A stretch of 64,000 nucleotides of DNA from Varanus komodoensis. Taxonomy: Eukaryota > Chordata > Lepidosauria > Squamata > Varanidae. Below, in pieces: positions 38,873 to 50,917 of the stretch; the stretch's first letter is position 1; each line of letters starts with the position of its first letter. Both the position numbers and the translations under genes were made by a program. The DNA is taken from positions 32,710,299 to 32,774,298 of the forward strand of contig NW_025336481.1 of NCBI RefSeq assembly GCF_004798865.1, given 5' to 3'. Under the pieces are notes generated by a model that worked only from the letters and a program-made list of their open reading frames with translations, did no database searches and was not told where the DNA came from.

Positions 38873-40727
38873 TTACTTACCGGCAGGCTGACACGGCAAC
38901 CATCAAACCTACAGATACAATCTAGGCCATGTTCGCTTGACCTAGCCAGCCCTCCTTCCAATACCATATCTCCTTTTCCCATCACTACACTGATGTAGCT
39001 CCTTCAAGATTTCTCCACTTGACCCATATCCTCTCAGGCACATAGCCAGGCCCCACAGTGGGAACAAATCCCCTACCAAGGACCTAATTTCAATTTCCTC
39101 AGTATTGGTGGGGGTAGTTGCATGGCATCCCCAGTAGCTGAAACACATGGGAACAGTTCTTTAGCTCCTACCCTTCAGCTCGAGCCACTGGCTCATGGCT
39201 TCAGCAAGCTGGAAGCTAATGTACATATAAGAAGTGAGCAAAAACAAATGCTCAATGATGGTCCCCTACTGACAAGACTTGCCCTCGTGGTCTCACCAAA
39301 AGCTTCAGCTATTCCCCCAATTCGAGTTGGGGATCCCAAACATACAAGTTCTAGTGTAAAATAAAGCTAATGAACAAAGCATAAATAAATTCATGGGGCA
39401 GATCCTGACTGGGTCCAGAGAAGGAAGGAAAGTTATCTTGGAGCCTATGCATGGATTGGGTTCCCAGACAAGCTAATCTTTTTCAGCTTTGGAACAGAAG
39501 CTGGAATTGCACCACTGAGGACAGACAAGGAAGAGCTTGCAATGTTCCCACAGCAGCCTAAGGTAATAGCATACACTTGAAGCAAAGTAAAAACAAAACT
39601 ACTCAGAAAATGCCCACGTGCCTAGCAAGTGAGGTGTGATGCAGAGAAAGGTGCAATTATGGAGAAAAGGCTGAAAAGCTTCACTGGGGAATCCAAATCA
39701 ATCTTTCATTTCCGATTCCACATGTGCTCAACTGGTGACTAGCTCTGCTATGCACATTTGTTTGTTCAGTTAGAGCAAAGGTGTTGATATGTGCTTGCTT
39801 TAGAAAAAGGGACTTCTTCAAACTTGATTCAATTTTTTGAGTGTTTTGTTTCAGAAGAAAGATCACATGCTGCTCATTTAAGTGCATTTGGCAAAACCAG
39901 CATGGAAACGGCAAACTTGTAGTGATGGCATTACCAAAACCCTTGCATGTTTATATTTAAGCATTTTACTACATTTTGTATCCAGTGATTCCACTATATT
40001 GGCTGGTAACTTCTGTATCATAGCATTTGTTGTGCAAAGCTCTCTAGAAATTTTCCCACAACCCCTGCACAAGTTAGTCACACAGTTTCCTTCCCAAACT
40101 GTGTACACAGCACAGAACAGGCAGTTCTTCAAACCTAGAGAGGACAAATGCAATTAGGTGGAAGTCTATGGCCATGTTTGCACAAAACAAGTCAGAATTT
40201 CACAAAATCCTCATTTACCAGGCACATGCAAATATGCTGGCAGAGGCTGCCTGATCACGCCCACTTGGTTCCTGCTGACAGTGAGAACTCTCCAGGAAGA
40301 AAAAGCTTAGCATTAAATCTGTACCATGAGTCCAGGTTTGTTGCTTTTCTAACGGCCCAGAATCTGAAACCAGGTTTTGCGCAGATCCGTGGCTTATTCT
40401 GGAATAGTACACACAGAATTGGTTTCTGATATACTGCCAATCCTTTTTTTTGGGGGGGGGTGGGTGGAGGATTCCTGAGGGAGTTCCTATTGGATTGAAC
40501 CAAGTGGGAGCAATACAACAATGTAAACTAGTGTGTTTGCACATGAAAAAGCAAAGAGCCAGGATTCTCCAGAATTCTGACTATCATTTTGGATGGAAGT
40601 GGCTTATTTCACAGCTCTAACACATATTACATGCACCACACTTTAATTCAGAATTAGAGTGTGAATTTTCATTACAGGGAAACATGTTTCAGTAAAATCA
40701 TTCATCTTTCTAAATCATATGTTTTAT

Positions 40728-40802
40728 AGCACAATCCTATGCACCTTTGCTCAAGAATTAATCCTGTTGTGTTTGATGGGACACATTTCCATGTAATTAC
40801 TA
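40728..40802. repeat. Short palindromic squamate repeat, diverged
   Basis: AGCACAATCCTATGCACCTT begins it, then TCAAGAATTAATCCTGTTGTGTTTGATGGGACA. This fits the TGCAATCCTATGCA end and the GTCCCACTGAGTTCAATGGGAC centre of the repeat. The right end is weak. Confidence 0.5.
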
Positions 40803-43654
40803 TATCTTGGGTTTTCACACGTAGATTTTTCTTCTGTATTCTGGAACATAAACAGTGGTCATTGGTAGGAACACTGTTACTGCTAATGCAAAGAGTTTTC
40901 TGCTAGCAAAAAGAAAATGGCAGTTTTGTCCCCACTTTTGTCACTGCACACAAACACACACATTTCGGACACCAGCTCTTTCTAATCCAGAAACAAAGCT
41001 TTTACCTCTCTTCGTATTGCAAAGGTGTGCCTTGCCATAGGATGAACAGGATCAGCTGGTAAAACAAAGTTTGCCTTTGTCCTCCCAGAATTCACTACTT
41101 TGTAAGGACCTTTTTTCTGTCTAAACAAACATAGCAGTACACCCTTAATTTGATTACATTTTTAAAGTTTTGCTTTGTAACCTTGACAAGTTCATTTGAT
41201 AAAACACATGCAATTTGGAAGGTAAAAGCTGAGAGGCCTAATTACAACTCTTGGGACTGTTTTAAAAAAAGAACATGAACTGTTTTGTATAATAGATTTA
41301 AAAATACAATTACATAAGTGGCATTTAGTTCTTTCAAATGTTAATTATGGACAAGTATGTATATGCCACCTCAAGAAATGTATACATTATCTAATGGATG
41401 TCAAACATCAGAATTTACTATCTCTTTTACCATTTCCAGTAGAATCTATCCTCAGTGAGGCAAATTAAGACCACAGTCAAAATCTTCAACATAACCCAAT
41501 TCAAAATTAACAAGAAACAGAATGGATATTTCTGCCAAGAATTTTACTTCTTCAGCTTCAGAGAACTACATCTCCAAAATCATCCAACAATACCAAACCT
41601 GCCTGTGCTACCAAGATCCAGACATCTGGACCCGGGCCTATTCAAATAGCTCTTAGCTCATAGCCATCATAGATCAGTAGCTTAATGTGTAGGTGTGAAG
41701 GAAGTAATGGAACACAAAGAAATCTCTAACTATACCTTCCTGGAGATGAGTCATTTGACTGCTATGGAACATGCATTCCTAAGGTCATATATTTAAGAGA
41801 CTGGGAATTCTCTGGACACTTGGAAATGTATGTCAAAAAGCTGGCACTGGATTTGATGCCAACTGTTCTATACTCAAACAAGGCTGTATTTTAAGAAACT
41901 ACAAAAGCTGCTGCAATTCCATCCAGCTACTCCATCTTACATCCCCAGAAGGTAAGTAGCACTGAAATGAGATCTACAGAGCTACACCTGTCCACTATAC
42001 ACAGGACAGGTGCATATCTATGTTTTAAATATTTATTTAAATAACCATCCTTTTAAAAGTATAATAAGGGTTTGAAATGAAAATTAAATAGAGTGCAAAC
42101 ATAAAAGCTTAGCTCAGGGACAGGAAATGCACAGCCCGCTGTCTGCAAAAGGCTCCCATCCAGCAGACCATCTTCTCAATAACATTCTTTCCAATGATAG
42201 ACAGGATGTAACAGTCTTCCTGCTCCCTGCCTACCCTGCATTAAGACTTCTGTAGCATCACTGTTTTTTGCTTCCAAACCTAATTACTGGGTCGGGAAGA
42301 GTTAAACCAGCCTTTGCCAACACTAATACCCCCCCTTCACATTCAAGTATTTTTTAAAAGCACCCAGTGGTTGCAATGGATATGTTGCAGAATGATGGGG
42401 GAACTTTCAGGAGAGGAAGGCTGCTAGGGAGTGAAAGGCTAACCAAGCTCTTCCCGACACTGCCAGACCCTTGAAATATTAGCCCTCTTGCTGCAATCTG
42501 GCCTTTTTGCAGGTTGAGGCTCCTGACATCCTGGCCTAAAAGGTGTTCAGCCCTCATGGTTACATGGCTACTTCCCTTTCAGAACTGGGACAGCTTGTTA
42601 TTTCCTACTGCCACTTCCCTCTGCAGCCCCTTTCACCAGAAAGTCAACAGCTGGCAACCCTTAGGAACGGTATAAAAGACACTGCAGGGGCTACAGCAAG
42701 AAGACGAAATGTGTCTTCCTCTCTTCACCAGCAGAAAAGCAAGACAGAATCTAGACCAGTATCTTCAGACTGGACTTGATGAATGACCCTCTTGTGAAAG
42801 TTTGCTTTCCACTGTAAAGTTAGAACTCTTCAGAAAATGTCTTTGCCTGTCGCCGTATAGCACAGTAGTTAATGCATTTATGTTATGGTTTGATGCTGGG
42901 TTTCAGGGATTGGCAAGTGACATCCGTTCTTCCACCCGGGTAAACTTTTAGCCATTTTATAGCTAATGATGATTCCATATCTCAAACAGAATCATAAAAA
43001 GTAGTCCTGCTGTAATATGCATAAATCTACCTACCAAAGAACAGGGCTATTTACCTTCCAACTCACAGATGGCACTGACCAAAAGCCAAGGCCAGGGCTT
43101 CATTAATCACATCTTAAGGACAATTTGTGACCCTCCAGAGATTAAAGCCTTTGATCCCCATGATCCTTTACCATTGGCTGTGCTGGCTAAATTGTTGTCC
43201 TGCAATGGCTTGAGTCAACAAACTGCATACCCTGCCCATACATGATCCTATGGAAAGCACAATGCCTTTCCTCTGGCAATTAACATACCACAGCCTTCTT
43301 AGAAACTTACTGCTTTTAGGGTTCCTTAACACCCACAGCCTTTTATGACTATATTTTCAATTCTTTTATTTAATCGTAGATTCTATTTCAACCTTTTTCT
43401 GGAAAGGGGGGGATGCATCCATACAAGTTGTTCTACCCCCATTTGCATTTGCAAAGCACTCTCTCACTGGGAGACTAAAACTTTGTAATTTAGTTCTTGT
43501 GAAGTACCCCATTCACTCATTTTAGAAACTTTGAATGCTATAAGGCACTGCATACAAGTCATACTTGAAGTTTTAAATACATGCATGTTTATATATTTAT
43601 GTCTTCTATTTGAATTCATAATCAGTAATACAGAATAATCGATCAGATTCTTAC

Positions 43655-46600
43655 CTTTATCTTCATCTATTCGGAAAATTCCGACACCAGATCCATCCCT
43701 TATTGAGTATTTGATCTTGCCATCTCTTCCTGCATCCGCATCAGAAGCAGACACAGACATTACTAGAGTACCAATAGGAACATCTTCATTTACAAAACCT
43801 TTATCCACAAAGTTAGGAAAATGGGGAGCGAACAGATTTTCATTTACATCAACTACTTCAATCTCAACATAACAGGTAGATGACAATGAAATGGGTTTTC
43901 CTTTATCTTTGGCCCGCACTGTTAGGTTGTAAACTTGCTTCTTCTCAAAATCCAGTCCTCGTACAAGACGAATTGCTCCACTGAGCTTATCGACATCAAA
44001 GCTTCCATCCCCGCCATCTAAAAGGCTGTATCGCACTTGGCTTGACTGGCCCAAGTCAGGATCATGTGCTTCAAGCCATGTGATAATGGTTCCTTCTGGA
44101 AGGTCTTCCCGAATTTTCACACGGTAATTTGATGGTATAAATTTAGGAGGATTATCATTGACATCTTCCAAGGATACTTTCAGTAGTACAGTTGAGGATA
44201 GTTGTGATTCTTCTTTAGCTTGGTCCCTAGCCATTATTTTCAGGAAATGCACAGGTTGCTCTTCACGATCCAAAGGTCCTACAACCTTCACAATACCCGT
44301 CACACTATCAATAGAAAATTTATCTGTATCTGTAAGAAATGAATACCGCACTTCCCCATTAGTCCCTAAATCTTTGTCCGTAGCACCTACTTGAATTATT
44401 TCTGTGTTTAGCTCCTTGTTTTCATTCACATCAACAAAATAGCTATCCTGTAAAAACTCTGGAGAATTGTCATTGGCATCTAGAACTCTGACATCTAAAA
44501 GACACCAGGCAGACTTCTGTGGTATTCCCAGGTCATAAACTGTAATATTCAATGTATATTTATCTTTTCTTTCTCGGTCAAGGGGAGATAAGATTTTTAC
44601 AATTCCTGTTTCCATACCAATGAGAAAACTGCTATCATCATTACCTCCAGAGATAGCATAGACTAGCTTTCCATTGAACCCAGTGTCAAGGTCAGTAGCA
44701 TTCACAAGAAGGAGGCTGGCACCTACAAGCTGATCTTCTTTTACTTCAGTGCTACTCGGAAGACTATTTCCAAACTGGGGGGCATGCAGATTCACAGAGT
44801 GAGTGTCAAAAACAGTGTCTTCAACTTCACCACGACCATGCAGTTTATTTGCCTGCAGGAGCTTCTCTGCCAGCATTTTGGCTACACCAGTCTCTTCACA
44901 CTGTAAATTTACTGGTTTGTGGCTGGCAACTACGGTAATGTTAATATACAAGGGTATTGCAAAGTTCTCGCCATCTGTAGCTGTTATTCTCAAGCTATGA
45001 AAAGATGCTTTTACACCTAAGCCATCTCCTAATGACTGTTTCAGGGAAAGCACTCCAGAATTTGGATTTAAACTAAACAAATCTAATTCATTTCCCGATA
45101 CAATTTGGTACTGCACCAACTGGAGCTCATCAGCATCAATAGCAGACACAGTTGTTATTTGTTCTCCAACACTAAGTTCCCTTGGAATTGTTCCCACACA
45201 ATTTATTTTCTCAAATAATGGAGTGTTATCATTCAAATTATTTAAAACTATAGTAACAGGGACTTCAACTTCTCGGCGATATGGCGTGCCCCAGTCTGAT
45301 GCTCGAATTCTTAATTTATATATCCTGGGCATCAATTCATAATCCATGTTTTCAGCAGTACTGATAACACCAGTGAAATGGTTTATCACAAAAGGAACAG
45401 AGTTTATGTTTGCAATACTGTATGTTATGTAGCCACTTTCACCTTCATCCAGATCTTTTGCACTCACGCTCATGACACTCGTACCTACAGGAACATTCTC
45501 ATCAAATGAAGCTTTGTAAGATGTCTGAGTGAATTCAGGGGAATGTGTATTCTCATCGAGGACTTTAACCAATACTTTCGTAGATGCTTTTCTGTCACTT
45601 GTCATGATGTCAAATTCAAACTGAGATGCATGGTGTGCTTTTATGGGATCTAGCGTAGTAATGAGGCCAGTGTGAGGGTTCAAGTTGAATCTGATTTCAT
45701 CTGGTGCATTTTTAAAAATATATTTGAAATGGGAATTAGGATGCAAAGCTTTTACCATAACCACAGGAGTGTTTGGGGGAGCAAATTCACTTATTTCTAC
45801 TCTGTAAATATCTCTTTCGAATCTGACTGGACCAGACCTAAACTGGGGAGATGCCACATGAATTACTTTTGGAGAAGAAAACTTTGGAGGATTTCCTTTA
45901 TCTTTAGCCTGCACAGTAAGATTATAGCCAGATGGCCGGCTCTCCCAATCAATACTGCCAACAGCTTTGATTTTATATTCTTTCCCTCCTGGAAAAGTCC
46001 TCACAGCTTTGAACTGCTGAAGTGGATCGCCTGCCACAATGCTTAGGGATGCCACCTCTCCATTGGCACCATGGTCCCTGTCCTCAACAGTCACAACTGC
46101 GTATTCTGGATCCTCGTCCTCCTCTGAAGGAGCCAAAGCAAGGGCTGTGATAACCGGAGCGTGTTCGTTAGCCTGCTCTATATGGACAGTCAGTCTCGCC
46201 ATGCTGCTGATCCCGCTGCTGCCATACAACTTCATTCCACGATCCACAGCCAGGATCTCCATCTCATAAACTTTGATTTCCGAATAGTCAAGTCTGCCTG
46301 TCAGAACAACCACACCGCTTGTTGGATGTATAGCAAACATATCCGTCCTCTCTTTAAAGCTGTAATAAAACTCCCCATTTGTTCCTATATCTGCATCCGT
46401 CGCACTGACTCTTGCAATGCTGGTCCTTATTGCTGTGTTCTCAGGCAATGAAACACTGTAGGATGTCGGAGAGAACAAAGGCCTTAAGTCATTTGTATCC
46501 AGTACTTGCACTCTGACTTTTGTGCGAGCTTCCGCATTAGTGTTCTTCTCTATTGCTTTGACAGTTAGTAAGTAATTGTCTTTTACTTCTCTGTTAAGTA

Positions 46601-46932
46601 TAGCTGTGTTCCCTCCCTTGGTTCGTATTCGTAAGAAACAAAAATCACCCAAAATATACTCTTCAGCTTTGAACATGTTCTCACTGTCCCCAGAAATTAT
46701 TTTGTACTTTATATCCCAGAGGGAGTTTCCAATATAAATGCCCATTTTTACAGGATGCCCAACGTAAGTCTTAACTGCAGAGTTTTCATACACTGTGGCA
46801 TTGTAATGAACTTGAGTGAACTGCATTGGCACCGTGCGATACTGTCTTGGATTTCCTTCACAGTTTCCAAAATGCTGCACAAGCAGCAGGAACAGCAGCA
46901 AATGGCTCTCCATGGAGGCGATTTCCCAAAAT
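43655..46932 (-). CDS. FAT1: FAT1 exon 2 (first coding exon): signal peptide and cadherin repeats 1-9
   Basis: This is the first coding exon of FAT atypical cadherin 1, a very large single-pass adhesion protein acting in planar polarity, actin control and Hippo/Wnt signalling. The acceptor reads TTTGTTTCAG before base 46932, the ATG is at 46913-46911, and the exon ends at the donor AAAG|GTAAGA with G at 43655. It codes 3,259 bases, that is 1,086 codons plus one base (phase 1), all open. Residues 1 to about 20 are a hydrophobic signal peptide (LLLFLLLVQHFG). The rest aligns with human FAT1 from memory, almost without gaps: KTYVGHPVKMG, FLRIRTKGGNTAILNREVKD and LRPLFSPTSYSVSLPENTAI are identical or nearly so. 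Cadherin repeats fall near residues 33-147, 148-255, 366-461, 462-567, 568-671, 716-820, 821-925 and 926-1032, with repeat 9 starting near 1033. Calcium-binding motifs include LNDN, DANDN, DVNDN and several LDRE. Several N-glycosylation sequons are visible (NATV, NLTV, NITV). Domain limits are transferred from the human protein; identity is very secure. Confidence 0.98.
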
Positions 46933-47094
46933 CTGAAACAAAAACAGGAATATTAGTCAAGGGTTTCTAACGCCCGTTCTTCAAAAGTTATGCAAAACTG
47001 TATCTTAAATCGTTCTCTTATGAAGTGAAAATAATTTATCTGTGGTGTGCTATGATTAAGCCATGTAAGATTGCTCACCCACATGTTGGACATT

Positions 47095-47185
47095 ATATGA
47101 GCGGAGCCAGCTTGCACTGGGGATCAGACCAGATGTCCCAGGAGACCTTTTCTGATTTGCTATGTTTCTATGTTGCTAAGTGTTT
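47095..47185 (+). mobile_element. CR1 3' end fragment
   Basis: CACTGGGGATCAGACCAGAT followed by CCCAGGAGACCTTTTCTGAT and then CTATGTTTCTATG resembles the CR1 3' terminus (GGGTTGGACTAGATGACCTC..GGTCCCTTCCAAC..ATTCTATGATTCTATG). The final repeat is partly kept. A 5'-truncated copy, as is usual for CR1. Confidence 0.55.
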
Positions 47186-47631
47186 CGATGCAACTGCCAT
47201 GGGTTCCCATCCTAGTAAAGTTCCCCAAAGAAGGAATGCTCCTGTTTTAACCAGCCTGGGAAGCCTACCAAACATTTGTGATCGTGACAACTGTGTCCCT
47301 GTAAGAAGCCAGGTCATCTCTGGGACTCTGTACTGTGCTTCCCAAAATCACTGTGTTGTGCTACCCTGACAAGCTTCAAGCTTGGATAAGAAAAGGGAAA
47401 TTAGAGAGCAGTTACAAAGTCAGCTTGGGCTTTTGAGGCCTCTGGGAAGATGGCTCCCTTCTGATCACATCATCTTCCAGCTGGAGAGAAAGTGGGGAGT
47501 CAGACCTGAAACGGCACTCCAAGTTTAAGGAAGGTGATACCTCGGTGTTGATGACAGACAACACAGAGAACTAGCGTGGCAGACACCTGTATACAACTTG
47601 TTTTATTAAGACAGACTATGACCAACTGAAA

Positions 47632-47763
47632 CAGCCTTCTTCAAACTGGTATCTTCCAGATATTTTTGGCTACAACTCCCACCATCCTGGACATCCATGC
47701 TGTCTGGGGTTAACGGCAGCTATAGTCCAAAAAATCTGTAGGGCCCCAGTTTAAGGAAGTCTG
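47632..47763. mobile_element. Palindromic MITE, about 132 bp
   Basis: The left arm (CAGCCTTCTTCAAACTGG.., then CCAGATATTTTTGGCTACAA) pairs with the right arm read in reverse (CAGACTTCCTTAAACTGGGG, then ACAGATTTTTTGGACTATAG) over about 55 bases with scattered mismatches. The centre has CATCCTGGACATCCATGCTG. This is the abundant squamate CCAGATGTTTTGGACTACAA palindromic element. I see no target duplication, and the class is not assigned. Confidence 0.75.
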
Positions 47764-48014
47764 TCTTGTTTTTTCAAATGTATGCTATCATGGATCTTTT
47801 CATCTATTTGACATTTAACATCTAGTGTTTTATTCAAAATTTTGTGAAGCACCCAGAAGACTTGGAGAAGTTTCCAGTGCTGTTGATCTGTAAAACAAAG
47901 TAGTGCTGGCAGAGCTCCGCAGAACCTTCCAACTGCAGAAATACTAGCAGGCTGCATTTGCAAAGCATGTGCTCATGAAACACAGCCCAGTTGTGGCAGT
48001 GGTTGTGCAACCAC

Positions 48015-48140
48015 TTGTGCAAGCAATACTTTAGCAAGATTCTCCCTTTGTGCACTGTTTGTGCAAGCAATACTTTAGCAAGATTCTCCCTTTGTGCACT
48101 GTTTGTGCAAGCAATACTTTAGCAAGATTCTCCCTTTGTG
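48015..48140. repeat. 44-bp tandem repeat, three copies
   Basis: Copies start at 48015, 48059 and 48103 (TTGTGCAAGCAATACTTTAG). The three agree over 38 bases, through TCTCCCTTTGTG; the first two share all 44 and the third ends after 38. Identity this high implies very recent expansion or an assembly effect. The unit has no resemblance to the nearby MITE. Confidence 0.97.
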
Positions 48141-49680
48141 TCTAGCTTCAATGTCACAGTCCCACCAGCTTTCCAACTATACACAGACCCAACTCTAGAT
48201 CTAATGACCGGTATATAATGCTGAAAAAAAGCAATCGGTGCTTCCCCAGCAAAATATACCACTGCAGAACATGGCTGAAGGATGGTATACAAATTTATAA
48301 AAGGACCCATCCTTTGTAACATCTTGCTTCTTTAAATATCTCCTAAAATCTTCCTCCCAACAAACTGATGTCAAGCATTTTGCCTGCGGAGGGAGCACTT
48401 TCTATAATTCCAAGTCACTACAGGTGCGCATGTGAGGTGGCGAGTGTCCTGAACATTGTTATTTTATCTCTTATGATGAATATGATTTTAAAAAATTTTC
48501 ACCATGAAGAGAATTTTTCCTATTAATATTAACTAGAGCTTTACTGCTTCTTTCCATTGCAAATGTATTAATTCCTAAGCTAGTCTCAAAGCACTGTGCT
48601 GTAATGACAAAAGCAACTCCTGCCTATTTAATGAATTAAAATATTCACTTCTTGGATTCAAACTAAATGTTCATAAGCTTTTTGAGGGCAGATGATTTGT
48701 CTTAAAAATTTCCCACTAGAAGTCTCTGAATAACACAGTGCATTATATGACAGTCTATACCTTTTGCATGATATAGCAAAGACATGGTTAGCTTCTAAAA
48801 CTCACACTAATGTACTGAGTGTACTAAGCCCATAAGATGTGCTTCTACACACTGCACATTTATCTGGCTAGAGTGCAATGCTTAAAGCATCCATTTTCAG
48901 CACAAGTGAACTTTGGCTTTTTGCTCCAACTGAATTGCAAGATAAAGCAACATGCGGTTGCAGATGAAGATACGTTGTGATGGAAACTCTATAGCTAAAT
49001 CTCAACTACTGAAAACAGAGATTCCAACTGATGGGCACTGTCACTGCATAACTAAACTGGTTATCTATATATGGTCAAAAATGCACTCTACAATCCAAAA
49101 GTTTCTGCTTGCACAGTTTAATCTGTCTCTGAGGAGCATGGTATTTCCCTAGAAATTAATTAAATGTGCATGAGTAACATCCAGGTTAACCACAAGTTAA
49201 CCTGATTGTTCAACAGCCTAAGCCAAGACTAGAGCAATAGGCTAAGGACACTTATTTTCTCTTTTCTTTTTAAAAAAGGAAACATGGCTTAAGAAATAAA
49301 CAAGAAAGTGAGATATCAAAATAAAGTGGGCAATTTGCAGATCTGCAACTCTGACCAGTCCAAACCAGCAGACTATGGCAAGTTGCAATCCAGCAAGTTC
49401 TATAAGGCCCCAAGTTGCCCATCCTTGCTAACTTCCTCACTTCCTAAGTAACAGGCTGGTGGTCAAGAACTGGAGTGGGAAGCTCAAATGATATTTACCT
49501 GCCTGACATCCTGCTACTCTCCGAACTCTAATTCTCCATTTCTTCTACATGCCTGCAAAATACTAGTTGCCTAAACAGCTCGCACCTTCAAGTTGTTCAC
49601 ACAAACGCCCCCTATTTATCTAATTTACATAGCTATAATCAGGTGAATTCATCAACCTAAATTGCTAGATAATCTAAATA

Positions 49681-50068
49681 CAGGAAGTCTCTAGGTTATA
49701 AGAGTTCTGTGCCTGAGAAAGTGGACATTTGTCTTTAATTAGTATGTAAAGTTGGATCATGTAGCCAGCCCCCCACATTTGTGGGGGTTAGGGACACAGG
49801 CCCCCAAGAAAGTGGAAAAAGTGCAAATCTCTCTCCCCCCCCCCCCCCCGCCACCAGTGCCTTCTCTTTGAAGCAAGGAAGTGCTAGAGATTTCCCTCTC
49901 TGGATGGGTTGGGCAGGAAGGCATACTTCAAAGGCCTCCCTCTCTCCCTATGGTGGCAATGATTTTCTGCAGTCTTTTTTTTTTTTTTTAATTACGAGGC
50001 TTTGTGGAAGTTTGTTTGTAAGTATAGAGGGTTCATAACTCAGATGTTCATCACTCATAGACTGCCTG
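49681..50068. mobile_element. Tigger-like element, 388 bp, TA target duplication, probably with a second element inside
   Basis: The left end CAGGAAGTCTCTAGGTTATA and the reversed right end CAGGCAGTCTATGAGTGATG pair imperfectly, and both sides carry TA (49679-49680 and 50069-50070). The ends match the CAGGCAGTCCCCGAGTTACGAAC type of Tigger. From about 49,768 the sequence CAGCCCCCCACATTTGTGGG and CAGGCCCCCAAGAAAGTGG resembles a different CCCCCGCGAATGTGG-type element, suggesting a nested insertion. A C-run (49835-49849) and a T-run (49,975-49,989) lie within. Confidence 0.7.
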
Positions 50069-50324
50069 TACATCAGCTGTTGTAAAATTAAGGACAATCT
50101 GTAAGGCCAACAGACTGTGGTAAAGGGTCATGCAAAAAAGTTACTAACTAGAAGCTGACCAGGGGGCAGGTAACCACATTACAGAAGTGTTTTGCCAGCA
50201 TCTTTTCAGTTTTGCATACAGAGAGAATTTGGTTGGCTCTTTCTAAGAGCTTGTTGTTAAGCACTTGATCCCACTGCAGTTGAAATCAGAGATGCTGATC
50301 CTGGATGGGAATTACTCCCCATGT

Positions 50325-50450
50325 ACCCTTCCTGAACCAATATTCTTCGTGTGCTGGGCTACAACTTCCATCACTGGTTAAAGGCCATGCTGGCTGGAAA
50401 TTATGGGAATTGCACTCCAGCACATTTGGAGGGCACTAGCATAACACTCC
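50325..50450. mobile_element. Palindromic MITE, diverged relative of the one at 47.6 kb
   Basis: GTGTGCTGGGCTACAACTTCC pairs with GGGAATTGCACTCCAGCACA in reverse orientation. Between them lies AAGGCCATGCTGGCTGGAAA, the same centre phrase as in related squamate elements. More decayed than the 47.6 kb copy. Confidence 0.6.
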
Positions 50451-50794
50451 AAGGATGATGCCCAACAAAGAGCACCAGGAAAGTCCCAAGTTAAATATGC
50501 TTTTACCAATATCTATGCTAAACTGCTGACTACAAAGATCTATGCCAGTGCAAAATCCAACAGTACTGTACAGCATCAATTCCACAGGCAAAACAGAAAG
50601 TATTCAAAGCAATGAAAGCAGAGCATGAGTAAGCAAACCAATATTTAGCACTACCTGCATGCGCTGAGATAAGCCCAAGCAATGCCTTCAGACTCATTCC
50701 CTCCACCCTCTTTCTCCTGCGCAAGCAGATTGACTACTGTTCCTAAGCTTAATTTCCTTTTACAAAGGACAGAGCTCACTCAGTACTGCATTCA

Positions 50795-50917
50795 AACCAG
50801 AGATGGTGGTTTAAAACCAACTTTGGTTAGTTAAATAAACCAGCAAAATAATCCAAGATTTGAAGTTGGGTCGCTTTTAAATTGACCAGCTTTTATTTTA
50901 AACCGCAACTTCTGGTT
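50795..50917. mobile_element. Short palindromic MITE, 123 bp
   Basis: The left end AACCAGAGATGGTGGTTT and the reversed right end AACCAGAAGTTGCGGTTT match at 14 of 18 bases. The inner bases are also partly self-complementary (GGTTTAAAACCAACTTTGG). No coding capacity. Confidence 0.6.

Larger units (their letters stand above)
10742..43654 (-). other. FAT1: FAT1 intron 2 (32.9 kb)
   Basis: The intron lies between the exon 2 donor (GTAAGA from 43654) and the exon 3 acceptor (AG at 10743-10742). In human FAT1 the corresponding intron is also one of the largest, as recalled. Recognisable content is a squamate interspersed repeat at 11.6 kb, a 5S-derived SINE at 15.8 kb, LINE pieces at 20.9 and 37.7-38.9 kb, tandem repeats at 27.3 kb, a tRNA-derived SINE at 27.8 kb, a Tigger-like element at 33.8 kb, a probable hAT-like element at 36.3 kb, and several G-tracts and microsatellites. 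I see no conserved exon and no gene nested in it. Long parts (about 12-15.8, 16-20.6, 21.6-27.2, 28-33.1, 34.6-36.3 and 39-43.6 kb) carry nothing that I can name apart from short repeats listed separately. Confidence 0.9.

Noticed and set aside
42840-42910. tRNA-like phrase (CGTATAGCACAGTAGTTAAT)
   Set aside because: It resembles the head of a tRNA-derived SINE, but no convincing box B or body follows, so I do not call it.
43464-43654. Continuation of the FAT1 exon 2 frame past the donor
   Set aside because: Not annotated as CDS because the donor AAAG|GTAAGA joins in phase to exon 3 and the cadherin alignment stops there. Retained only as a possible short isoform in the findings.
44158-46970. 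Plus-strand open frames opposite FAT1 exon 2 (60-124 codons)
   Set aside because: They are antisense shadows of the cadherin coding sequence.
48015-48140. Regular 44-bp repeats considered as a CRISPR-like array
   Set aside because: The copies are directly adjacent without unique spacers and lie in a vertebrate intron. It is a plain tandem repeat.
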